This document shows, piece after piece, positions 44,774 through 54,971 of a DNA stretch of 64,000 nucleotides (its first letter is position 1; each line of letters begins with the position of its first letter). This DNA is from Nothophaeocryptopus gaeumannii. Its lineage: Eukaryota > Ascomycota > Dothideomycetes > Mycosphaerellales > Mycosphaerellaceae. The stretch is taken from positions 620,001-684,000 of the forward strand of contig JASISA010000023.1 of the NCBI GenBank assembly GCA_031771865.1. Reading direction: 5' to 3'. The position numbers and the translations under genes were made by a program. The notes beneath the pieces are model-generated. The model worked only from the letters and a program-made list of their open reading frames with translations, made no database searches and was not told the DNA's origin.

Positions 44774-45841
44774 CTATGAAGAAGTGGGCTCATTTCCGAC
44801 GCGGGAAAAACTTTTCATCAACTCTATCCGCTGATCCCCCGTCAAGTGGCGGTACGTATCAGCGTGCATCGGCCTTGTCTCCTGCAGCATCCACAACACG
44901 AAGAGCTTGTTCTCAAGCAGCTTGAAAGCCCTTTGCGGATGTCCAAGATCCCAGAAGACATTCAAGTACAATTTCGCGAGTCGGTGATCGGAGAATACGT
45001 GCACCAAGTGCTCGCTTTGGCCCTTTCTGAGATTTTGTAGACCGATGGCTCGTATTGTGTCGTTGCGGTGGCCGTGATCGACTCTCAGTTCCGGGTGGAC
45101 AGCGAAAACGGGACCTATCTCCCCGTGTTCGAGAGCCACGAGCTCGTAGATATTTAAAGTCTGTCTCCGCGGCAGGTGCCGATCGAACCGAGAACTGCGG
45201 CGAACTTCGTTGTATAGATCGTCGATGTGAGACGGGACGGCCAGGTCGATTGTTCTCCGGAGACGGCCAAGTAGTCTGTTCCAACTTTCCGTATCCTCCC
45301 GCATATTAATGATTTTGGTGCGTGGCGGAGCTGCACTGATGATGTGATGATAGTCGAAGATTTTTGAGATCAGAAGTCTGAGGTCCTTGACAGCCTCCGT
45401 TAATACGGTTCTGTCACGACGAACCTCATACGCTGAGATGCCCAGAAACTTCGCAAGCCGATCGACCTGAGCGTCGATGTAATGGAAGAGGAAATGACGT
45501 CTCATGTACATGAAGCTGTCCGAGTTTACGTGGAGACTGGAAAGGCCGTAAATTCGATCCCAGGCCGCGAGATATTCCAGGAGCGTTGGGGTGCCCCTTT
45601 GAAATCGTTCGTGGAATGCGAAACTCTTTCGTTGCCGTTCGAGGCGGCCCTGTTGCTTTTCGGCGTTGCGCTTGATGATGCTGTTGATATGGGTGTCGAC
45701 AAGATCGTGCATCGTCGAGTTGACAGAGCGCACTTTGACGAGTGTGGGAGCCGGCAAGTACGAGACTATGTCGAGAAGTAGCTCGTTCGGGAGGGCAGTT
45801 ATGGGTGGCATGGCTGTGCTTGATCTCGACCCCTTGGGCAT
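44774..45841 (-). CDS. F-box-type protein
   Basis: Predicted 355-aa intronless protein. The start is the first ATG (MPKGSRSSTAMPPITALPNE); an ATG ten codons later is also possible. Residues about 13-52 (ITALPNELLLDIVSYLPA, LVKVRSVNSTMHDLV) form an F-box, which in known proteins binds Skp1 in SCF ubiquitin ligases. The rest is helical and charged, without recognised repeats (RRHFLFHYIDAQVDRLAKFLG, LYNEVRRSSRFDRHLPRRQT), so the target-binding part is unknown. A hAT transposon copy sits 179 bp upstream of the ATG and could affect the promoter. Confidence 0.7.
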   Translation of the reverse strand: MPKGSRSSTAMPPITALPNELLLDIVSYLPAPTLVKVRSVNSTMHDLVDTHINSIIKRNAEKQQGRLERQRKSFAFHERFQRGTPTLLEYLAAWDRIYGLSSLHVNSDSFMYMRRHFLFHYIDAQVDRLAKFLGISAYEVRRDRTVLTEAVKDLRLLISKIFDYHHIISAAPPRTKIINMREDTESWNRLLGRLRRTIDLAVPSHIDDLYNEVRRSSRFDRHLPRRQTLNIYELVALEHGEIGPVFAVHPELRVDHGHRNDTIRAIGLQNLRKGQSEHLVHVFSDHRLAKLYLNVFWDLGHPQRAFKLLENKLFVLWMLQETRPMHADTYRHLTGDQRIELMKSFSRVGNEPTSS

Positions 45842-46019
45842 CACCTGTGTAGATTTCAAGTGTCGGTTTGACGCTCGGCTGCTGATATCGCTGTGGAGTG
45901 ATCCTGGTCCGCGAACTTCTTTAGCTAATTCTGCTGTGACTGGTGAGCTGATGCTAGGAAGAAAGAGCGGCAAGAGATGGGAGGAGTTCTAGATCTGCCA
46001 GGTTAGACTTTGAGGACAA

Positions 46020-46027
46020 GCGGCAAG
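46020..46027. repeat. 8-bp target-site duplication, left copy
   Basis: GCGGCAAG directly precedes the transposon end; the same 8 bp follow its right end at 48776-48783. Eight bp is the expected length for hAT elements. Confidence 0.9.
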
Positions 46028-48775
46028 CAGGGGTCTTGTTGGTCCGGTAGGTATGGTAATAAGGCCTCCTACCATACTGACCAAGTTTAGCATGTGATCA
46101 TACCATCTATACCGTTGGTTACCGACTTATTGTAGGTGAATATAGCCATCTATTCGACCTCGTCGTCGCCCTGGTTGTTGTTCACGACATCAGCAATATC
46201 CTCATTTATCAGCAGGTCCTCAGCCGTCTTGAAGTCCTCAACTATCTTATCTTCCTCGTCAAACGCAGCCAGCAGTATGCCCTCTTTATCCTTGTGTTTA
46301 GGCTGCGGGGTCCCCACCAGTCTCGTAGACACATACACGCTTCAATGATGTTGCTGAGTAGTCTGGATCGCTTATAATCGATAAGGTCTCGGCCGGCGCT
46401 AAAGCTTCGTTCACAGTCATCGCTCATATTGGGGATTGCGAGTGTATCGAGTGCAAACTTCGCTAATGCCGGCTGCGACTGAACACGGTCAAGCCAGTAT
46501 TGTAGAGCGTCGAAAGGAGCATCGTCTGGTGAGCTCTCGATATGCGGAACAATGTCTGTCGAAAGGTAGTACTCCAAGGCATCGACTTCAGCTGTTACGG
46601 CAGTATTAGTAGTGAGCTTTCTACGCTTCCAAGCCCATAGTTGTCCGTGCAGTGAATCTGATTCAAAGCTCGTGTTTACAGCGCCAGGTGACCATGCTGG
46701 CTTGTAGCTGACGCGCCATATCTCGGTGACCATGTCCTTCACTTGTTCGACATACTCCGGCTGCTCTTTCTCGAACCATAATGCCTGGAACCATGAAAGC
46801 TTGAGGGTCGGATTGAGGACGATGGCGGCGTAAACCATGGGCATGTCGTCGCAGAGTTTAAAGTACTTCTCAGCCTTCAGCCAGCTGTGTTCGCAGCATT
46901 CGGATAGGTACTTGTAGGTCGTGTCTCTGACGCCAGTGCTGGCGAGTTCATCCTTCTGATTACAGAGGACTTCTAGCAGCCATGTCAGTGTCTGGTACCA
47001 TTCGAAATAGAAAGACTGGTTGCCCTCTGTTCTTATAGTAGCTGTCTCAAATATCTTCAGGATATCTTCGACCTTACAAAGTTGCTTCCACTCGGTTGGT
47101 TCGAGCGAATCTCTGAGCAGCTTTGCGGCCTCGTTCTTGTCGAGATGCTTCCTGTAGTCACGGCAGAACTTGGTGATGCGCTTCTCGACGTCCTTGGCTC
47201 GTTGAATCATGTAAAAAGAAGGAGTTCCAGCGCGTGGCGTTGTTGAGAACAAGCTGAAGTTGTAGAATTAGCATGTGAAGCTCGGAGGTGCCTTGCGGTA
47301 TAGAAATCGTCATCGAAAAAGAGCGACACTTGGTTGGCTTAGTCGCCGCCAGCGCCGTGTTTAACGCGTGCGGGTTAGCCAACCAAACACTCTGGACACA
47401 GTGGACCGGAGTCCGCTGAGCGCGGGGTGCACGATCCTCAACTTTCGAGCTTCTGAACTTACTTACCTTAAGCACATTGTATTTCGACCATTTTCCACCC
47501 ATCTTGATTGCAGCAAACGCCTCCAACCTCTGTGGCGACGACCGAATATAGCGGATGATATTATGGAGCTTTCAACTGCTCCGCGACCGCGCCAGAACAG
47601 ATCCACAGCCTCGAAAGCGCCTTTGCCGATTTTCGCTTCAAGATCGGTCAGTGCTTTGCCAGCACCTTTGCCCATGATGAGAGCTCTGGCAACGAGGTTT
47701 ATAATGTGTCCAAGACATCGTAGACGGCGCTGCTTGATCTGCTTCTCATTCATGTTCGGCCAGAGCTTCTTACACACGTAGGAGACGGCGACATCGTTCG
47801 ACTTCGCGTTATCCGAGATGAAGTATCCTATTACGTGAACGTCACTCAGCGCCGATGCCAGCTCCCCCGTGAGCTTCAACACGAAGGAGTTATACTCGTA
47901 GAGAATCCACTTCCGAATCGTCGAGGCTGCGGCCGGTAGCAGCAGTCCAATAGCTGGGTTGAGGAGCATTATGAGCTCGCGAAAGTACTGGTTCTCGACC
48001 ATGTTGAAGGCGATCTGGCAGTACACAACCCACAGCAACAACGCGGACTTGAACTCGTTGTAACGAGTCTTCGTTACTAGGGTATGAAAGTCCTGAGCGC
48101 TCTCGATCGTTTGCTGACTGCCGCTGGACTTCACGACTTTCTCGCCCTTGCTATTAATGCTGTGGTGTTGAGACAGGTGATGTAGAGCGCCTCGAGTTCC
48201 ATTCAAGACGTTCAACTGCTGATGCCGGCCTTCTTTTTCGCAGAGATAGCAGTAGTATACCCGCACGTTATCCGAACGCAGCAGCGCTTCGCCAAACTGC
48301 CAGGCTGGACTCCATGTCTTTCGATCCTCACCAACACCTTGTTGATGCTTCTTGAGGCGCGCATACTCGGTCTTTCTAAGCTCGAAGGTATCCGGATGAG
48401 AAGAGGCGCAGTAATTGGGGTTCTGTTCGCATAAGACGATAGTAGCTTCAGAGCTACCAACACCTAGCCACGACAACACGCTGGGCATGGCGAGATACGA
48501 CAGTATGAGATATTGGTAAAGAGATGGGAAGATTGGATACATTCACGGCGAAAACGCGTCGATTTTTCCCATACGCGTACCGCCCTTGGCGCCGGCGAGT
48601 ATGCCGACTGGCTGCGCAATGGATACCGAGATAGGAAGTTGGTAACCATGGTTACCGGTAGCATTTACTCACCAGCTACCATATTGACCGGTAAGCATGT
48701 GATTGCCCTACTGACTATACTATTGGTTACCAATAACCAGGTTCTACCATCTATACCGGACCAACAAGACCCCTG
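46028..48775 (-). mobile_element. hAT-family DNA transposon, structurally complete
   Basis: A 2748-bp element bounded by perfect 22-bp terminal inverted repeats starting CAGGGGTCTTGTTGGTCC (46028-46049 and 48754-48775) and an 8-bp duplication GCGGCAAG. Beyond the inverted repeats, both ends carry similar blocks in direct orientation: CTACCATA-TGACC, AGCATGTGAT, TTGGTTACC, ACCATCTATACCG (46069-46123 on the left, 48676-48758 on the right). These may be transposase-binding sites. The only gene inside is a damaged transposase on the minus strand. Coding content and end structure agree on the hAT superfamily. Confidence 0.95.
46150..48488 (-). pseudogene. hAT transposase, inactivated
   Basis: From ATG 48488 (MPSVLSWLGVG) the protein shows a BED-finger-like CYLCEKEGRHQQ...HHLSQHH, then ISDNAKSNDVAV, RRLRCLGHIINLVARA, LHNIIRYIRSSPQRLEAF, NNATRWNS and the C-terminal hAT dimerisation block (LAIPNMSDDCERSFSAGRDLIDYKRSRLL). 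Three frame breaks are visible: near 47570 (before LHNII), near 47213 in a T run, and near 46310 before an acidic tail ending at 46150. A 213-bp intron at 47254-47466 has good ends (GTAAGT, CTTCAG). The segment normally carrying the first catalytic aspartate (SxDxWTS type) is missing between TGELASAL and VHVIGYF. The copy cannot make an active enzyme. Confidence 0.88.
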
Positions 48776-48783
48776 GCGGCAAG
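48776..48783. repeat. 8-bp target-site duplication, right copy
   Basis: GCGGCAAG, identical to 46020-46027. Confidence 0.9.
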
Positions 48784-51094
48784 CGTGTGGAGGCCTCTGC
48801 CAAGCTTTGACCAAGCTTGTCATGTCAATTACGAGGGAGAGTAGAGCCACGAAACCGGAGCTCTACCAGACTGAGATCCGTGTGTGATCGAGTTGACACT
48901 GTGGCTGCTCGGCATAAGACAATGCAGTCGAGCATGCTGGGGTAGCCCTTGTCAGCTCGTTCGTCCCAGGCGGCTTTGAGACAGCAGTAGCACAGATAGA
49001 CTTCGATGAGGCCTCGTCAGACGGCGTAGTAGAAAGGACATAGAGAGTGCTCCCGTAGCAGCACAAGCGGTGCAGTCGCAATGGAAAATGGGTCCATTCA
49101 GAGCGCAGGCGGCCGCGGCCGATGAAGTCGCTGCTTGAGTTCATGTTGTCCCTGCCACGCACCCCATGGCGACGGCGTGGGAGTGATCGAGGGAAAAGCA
49201 ATGCAGCAAATAGGTCTTCTCGACGAGGTGAGCGAGGTAAGAATCGAGGTTTTGGTTTGTTGTTGAAAATTTTGGAGATCTTCGCGAAGGACGTGATGTC
49301 GGGTAAAGCTTGGCGCCAAGCACATGTCGCGTCCTCGTCCATCCCGACGATCCGGCTCGTTTATTAGAAAGTCAATCAAGTTTTCGTATCGAGTACCTCA
49401 CTCGTTTCGATCCCATTCAGGGCTTGCGAGTTCCATCGCTTGACAGATCAGAGGAAGCGAATCCGATACGAGAGACTTCAACAGGTGGAATTTGTCGGAG
49501 ATGCACGTGGAATACTGGCGAGCATGTAAGATGGCGGGCGGTCATTGACGTCAAGGTGTCGGGAGCGATCTACAGACCTCAATCAGCGTCTTCGCTTGCA
49601 TGGGAGAAGCAGAGAAGGAGATACGAGATGAAGATGTGCATTCATCTCTAAAATTTCTCTATAACCCCTCTGTACACATAGTGTACAACCTTTTGTCTGT
49701 CAGGATCCTGTACTTCAGACGTTGCAACATAAAAACACATCGTTCCGCCTTATACATTGCGATCCAACACTAACTGTGTCTTCGATGAGTTCTAGCGTAG
49801 CCAGCGAACCTCGTTTCGTATGCCCTGGCCTGCCCAGCTTGCGTAACGTGACCAGGGTATTCGTTCTTTGCGTCAAGAATATCCTGGTATCTGAGGTTGA
49901 ATGATTCACGACGTTCAGCATGGCTGCGATCGTGCAAAGTAACTTTAGCTCGCGCAGCGGTACCTTTGAGAAGGAGCCGGCAGCCTCCAATGTACAGAAC
50001 GCTTACAATCTGGCCTTTGCGGATGCCGGCTCCGCCAATGGAGCAAGAGTTCTATGCCCGCTTGTTGTATACACGTTGCTTGCCACCGAGACCTTTGACT
50101 TGACCTCTCCAGGGCATGGTTTGGATTGCTTGAGAGTCTTTCCCGTGTCCTTATATGCTGTACTTGCATTACCCGCATCTAAACTTGCCGCTTTATATGC
50201 ATTGTGTTTTGAAGATATCGTCGAGCCGGTGAGGTATTGTAGTTGCTCGTCCAGACCGCTGTACTTTCTCCTGAGATCGGCTACCACCTTCGGATCCGGA
50301 CTACTCATTGCGAAAGTCAAAGAACTGGTAAGATTACGAGGTCTACAAAAGGTTACAGTCTGAAGAGACAGTATTATGTAGGAGGCGAGATAGTCGATAG
50401 AAGGGTAGAAATGGACTACTTGACCCTTTGGTAACGCTCCAGCTCTACATCTTGCTGAAAGAAAGGCGCTTCCGCGTCGGTGAGCGTTTCAATTCGATAC
50501 GCTGCAGAGCTTTGTCCAGTTATTCAGGCGGCAAGCAATCGGCGGCTGCTATTCACTGCGTATCATTCGGCCTGCATCGATCCAGGAGAGGTCCATGATG
50601 CACGGGCTGGACAATGCTTGCGTATCGGCTTGCGAATGGCGTTGGGGCGCGGATGGGAGTTTCGTTGGGAAAGAAAGACAATGTTTTCGAGACGCTTTGA
50701 GGCTCTTCTCCACCATATTCCATCCATAAATGCCGATGAGACGCAGCGTTACGCCCTAAAGGGGCCTGAAGGTCACTATCGAGTGTGGCACGGGACAGAG
50801 GCTCGCATGTCCAAAGCGCCAGGTCCGTGGAAATGAGGGTATTGAGCACACATTCGTGAGTCTGTGCATCAGTAATTTGTTGACAAGCGAGCTGGTCGTG
50901 TACAGCGAGGCAGTTTGGTGTTTGTTGCGGCAAGTGAAGTGAATGTTGTCTAGATCTATAAACAGGGGCCCCACTTTCCCCAGCGCTTGACTTCCCCCGC
51001 CAAGACTTCACCTGGCGGTTGTGACTGCATCCAAGTCCGTCACACCTCCCCAACGATCACATTTGATGCATTAAACCTTTTCGACACGAACCAC
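48784..51094. other. Intergenic, with a doubtful 101-codon frame
   Basis: About 2.3 kb. The most gene-like piece is on the minus strand at 50003-50308 (MSSPDPKVVADLRRKYSGLD, then Ser/Thr/Lys-rich), which faces a 147-codon frame on the other strand. Neither shows a domain. The remaining frames are short. The part after 50.9 kb should be the promoter of the F-box-type gene at 51095. Confidence 0.4.
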
Positions 51095-52495
51095 ATGTGC
51101 AAAGAAGAGGAGCTGTCAGGCAAAATGGGAGGGATCTTGAGGCTTCCCTGCGAACTCATAGCGGGCATTTTCAGGCAACTTGACAGCGTTCAGCAACTGC
51201 TTGCACCACAGCTCACATGTCGCCATTTCAACGACTCATTCTTGCAGCATTCGAGTATTGCACTGGATCTGCTACACCAACAGATCGGATTGCGTCTAAT
51301 TCCACATGCCGTGGCGGCCTCCAGGTGCTCCCGCAGAACCTCGACCCTGGACTCCTGCAAGACCGTACTCAGGGACCTGGATCGCGACCCTACCAAGCTC
51401 AACGAAGACTTGAAGAGTATGTCGCGATCGGAACTCATTGAGATATCGAAAATGCACGGTATCATTGGAGGCTTGGCGTTGAGATTCGCCAAAATGGCTT
51501 GGGCTCGAATAGGCAAAGGATCACCCTTGGATTTGTCGGTTGCAGAAGAAGAGAGATTGTGCCGTGGATTTTATCGTTTTGATCTTCTCTGCTCCTTTCG
51601 GCGTGCGCAGATACTCTCTGAAGCTGATTATCCAGCTGAGGATGGGACACTTCACCATGCAAAGCATTACCTGCTCTCCCAGCACACGCCCTCGGAGAAC
51701 GAACAAGTCGGATGTGTTCACGACTTTCTGGAGGATTTGCTACTGAACGGTACTTACATCGACCCTGATAGTCATGTCTAAATAGGAGCAGGAGAGCTGA
51801 TAATATGGAACAGCTATTCGCGAGGCTGTCGCTCATGACGTTCAGCTCGGCGAGTACCGCATTGACTATCTTAGTCGCGGTGTTGACAACTTCTGGTTGC
51901 AACAACGAGTAAGCGGAGGAATAGCACACTGACCCTCACCGCGGTTCTAACACGCCGATTGTAGCTTTCGCAAGGCATCGAGCACATGCACAAGCTCCTC
52001 AAATGTCGGTCCATGCAAGAACAGATGGATTTATTGGAGCCTCGTGAAGACGATGCAGGCAACCCGGGGATATTCGATGTGCTTTGCTCTGAACCGGACG
52101 AAGGAGCTGACGACGATGAACTGCCTCTCGAAGACTACTCTGAAGCAGAGCTTGAGCCCCTAACTTCACAACGAGATCCCAGGGACACAGACAACGGTCC
52201 TCATGAAGCGTGGTTTCAAGCCCATAAAGAGATGCCGCGCGGCGCCTTTGTTATGTACGGAGCCCACGACGGCCTGAGAGAGCGTGCATATGTACTTTGG
52301 GACTGGGACCGACTACATCACTATGGCCTGCTCGACTTCTTCGAGAACGTCGAGGAATACTGTACTAATGAAACTACTGATGAAGAACTTGACGCGATGC
52401 AACGCTCCTTCGATGAGCGCTCCAAAGTCTGGCAATATGGAGGGCGTGGATTCTGGTATGAGGGAGATGAGAGAAGCATTGTCTGGAGAAGTTAG
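51095..52495 (+). CDS. F-box-like protein with acidic C-terminal region
   Basis: Predicted 426 aa. Exons 51095-51749, 51814-51908 and 51965-52495; introns of 64 and 56 bp (GTACTT/AACAG and GTAAGC/TTGTAG). Residues about 12-50 (GGILRLPCELIAGIFRQLD, LLAPQLTCRHFNDSF) form an F-box-like segment. A helical middle follows (ALRFAKMAWARIGKGS, HDFLEDLLL). The C-terminal third is acidic (PDEGADDDELPLEDYSEAE) and then has an aromatic, compact end (AYVLWDWDRLHHYGLLDFFE, VWQYGGRGFWYEGDE). Fungal F-box-like proteins with this size and tail are common and uncharacterised. A second ATG at 51125 (MGGILRLPCE) is an alternative start. Confidence 0.72.
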
Positions 52496-53553
52496 CCTTG
52501 ACTCACGTCAGTCCGCCTGAGAGTTGTATCACTAAGACAACATGAATCCAAGACAGTCGAAGATTCTGCAACATACGGTTTCGACCTACATACGGAGACC
52601 TCCATTGCGAAATTCGAGAGCCTCGCCAAAGACAATGTCTTTCGAAGCGCGGCCAATGCTCGAAAGCTCGACCCCGGCCAACGGATATCAAAGACAGCGA
52701 GAAGTATATCACTTCCAGGTTCCTCTGATCGCAATTGAACATCAAGATAGTACAACCAGAATTTCATTTCTCAACTCGCAGGTCGTATCCTACCCAACAA
52801 GTCATTTCTCTTCTTCGCTCCTGTACTCCGCCGCAAAGACCCACCATCTACTCATCTCTCGTTCGGTCTCATCAAGATGCCAAACGACCACCATTCAACC
52901 CCGACCTCCAGCAATCCTCCCGTCGGCACCAAGTAGATCTCGACCACCAACTTGCCCTCGCAATCGAAAACCAAGATCAAGAACGAAAAGCCTACCCCCA
53001 ACGCCTCATTCAACGCCGTGAAGAAGAGCTGCAGCGAAACAGACTCTTCTATCCATCGAAGCGAGGTCTGAAATTCGAGAGAGCTCTGCGAAAAGCTGTA
53101 GATGAAGAGGCGGAGGCGAAGATACCAGTTCGAAGCAAGCATATTCTCATTCGTCAGCGGCTGGAGGATCTCAAGCCGAAGAAGCAATTGAAAGAAGCCT
53201 GAGATCGGGCAGAAAGGAGGACGTGACTTCTAGTGCGATGGAGATGAGAGCATAATTATCTGTCAGTGATCTTGTCTCCCACTCGCCAGTATATATGGCC
53301 GCGACAAGCCTCTACAGTTTGCCGCGGACAATGCTGCTGGTTTTCTTGATATTAATGACACCTCATTTGTGCAAACTTTCTCTTAGGCCTTCAAAGAACG
53401 TCTCGGCTTACATAGGCAAAGACGTATATAATATCCTTCCAAATCTCCTTGAGCGACCTACATTGTTGACGCCAAAGAGCACCCGCAAGAGCAAAATCGC
53501 TTTTCAATCAAACGAACACCACCCCAAATCAAGACGAACAGATATCATCAAAC
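52496..53553. other. Unresolved stretch with overlapping coding-like frames
   Basis: Directly after the F-box-like gene, a plus-strand frame without ATG (about 52510-52732, KFESLAKDNVFRSAANARK) leads to a possible intron (GTTCCT...CTCGCAG, 52713-52780). Downstream a frame to 53202 has a highly charged helical end (RREEELQRNRLFYPSKRG, ERALRKAVDEEAEAKIP). The two do not join in one phase. Either a decayed gene or one whose first exon I cannot find. Confidence 0.3.
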
Positions 53554-54021
53554 ATGAACAGCGGCAAACCGAGCACCTCACCTCAACTGCTCACCAAGAT
53601 CATCAACATGCTTCCTAAAATCATCTGGCTAACCATCTTCTGGATTCTCAACCGCAACCATAACGATCGTGGCACCCGAGGCTTCATCACCGTACTCGCA
53701 ATGAGCTGGCTCCTCCTCACCGACAACGACGGGATGGTGTCCATCATACGTCTCCACTTCGATCCATTGCCCTACCGCGAATTCAGAATGCCTTCATACT
53801 GGGGTCTTCCAATCGCACGCTACTCTCTAGAGACAGTAGAGAGTGTGGCCGACAGGACTTGGGCTCAATGGCGAGTAGAGAAAATGAAGGCGAATCTGAT
53901 CTGTTATGTAGTGTCTGTGCTGTGGCATAAGCTGGCTTGCGGCGATGAAAGGAATGACTGGCTGTCTCGGCTCATCTGGGAGGTTGTGGGAACTTTCTAT
54001 GTGATCGTTATAGTGTGCTGA
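53554..54021 (+). CDS. Unknown small protein with membrane-like segments
   Basis: A 155-aa intronless frame from ATG 53554 (MNSGKPSTSPQLLTKIINML). Hydrophobic stretches lie at about 20-33 (PKIIWLTIFWIL), 44-55 (FITVLAMSWLLL) and the C-terminus (GTFYVIVIVC), so it may be membrane associated. It is tryptophan-rich (RTWAQWRVEK, RLIWEVVG). No homologue recognised; moderate to low certainty that it is expressed. Confidence 0.4.
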   Translation: MNSGKPSTSPQLLTKIINMLPKIIWLTIFWILNRNHNDRGTRGFITVLAMSWLLLTDNDGMVSIIRLHFDPLPYREFRMPSYWGLPIARYSLETVESVADRTWAQWRVEKMKANLICYVVSVLWHKLACGDERNDWLSRLIWEVVGTFYVIVIVC

Positions 54022-54971
54022 TATGTGTGGCCGGAACTGTTGAATGATGGACCATAAATCCCATACAGCGACAAAAACAATCGATCGGGCACGATCGAAA
54101 GTCCTCACACTTCACGTATCGCAGCTGAAGGTGTCAAGTCTTCTCTTCCTCTGCTCAAGGAGCCGTGCAGCTAGGGTCTCGATCGTGACCAAAGAGGGTG
54201 ACAATGCACGAGAGGGCCTCTTATGTTTGTTTGTGTTTGTTCGACAACCGGGTGTCCAGGTCTTCATGTCCTGGCTGGCTGTTATAGGCTTGGCTAATGG
54301 GAGGCGAGAGACGAGGTGGCCCATCAATAGCCTGCTGAACATTTATATCTTCCTTACCATCTGTAAGTATTAGTCCACTGGTTGACAAGAATCGAGAAGT
54401 AATGGCTGAGTGGTCCTGCTTCAACCTGCGATGGATGGACTAGGCACTTGGTCTCGAGGCTGGCTCTCGATCTCCGCTGCTCTTCTTGGATTGGCCTCTG
54501 AGAGACGATAAGCAGTAGCAGTCAATGAATGTAGATAGTCAGCAACAGAAGAATTGAAGAGTTTTGTGAGAGGCAGTTGAGATCTGGTCACTCAGGCTTT
54601 TCCATTTTGACTTTTGGAATTCACCACTACGGTATTATCAAGAACAGAGGAGCGAGGCGTGATCGCGAGAAGGATCCTGGCTGCTATGGTACGCTCTCGC
54701 AGGTGTTTCCTGTTCCGCAATAACTCAATCTTGTGGGCAGAAACACTCGTTATGGTAATTGCAGTGTACTTCCGCGCACCTCCCGCCAGCGCTCACTGGC
54801 TATGGTCCTGCGTGCCGGTCTCTTCGAGCTTCATCTTTTCCATGCTTTCGCCAGAAAAGAATCTGAACAGCTCGGCCATGTATTCTCCATCAAGAACAGG
54901 TGTCGCTGAAGGTACAAGCCCGCTCTGATCCGGGAACTCGATTGGCTCTAAATTTAGGGATTAGGCGTGCT
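54022..54971. other. Intergenic, no gene seen
   Basis: About 950 bp with short, overlapping, unconvincing frames. It contains the 3' end of the KH-domain gene at its right side. Confidence 0.45.

Noticed and set aside
49920..50363. A 147-codon plus-strand frame and a 101-codon minus-strand frame opposite each other
   Set aside because: Neither has a domain, signal or intron support; they may be mutual shadows.
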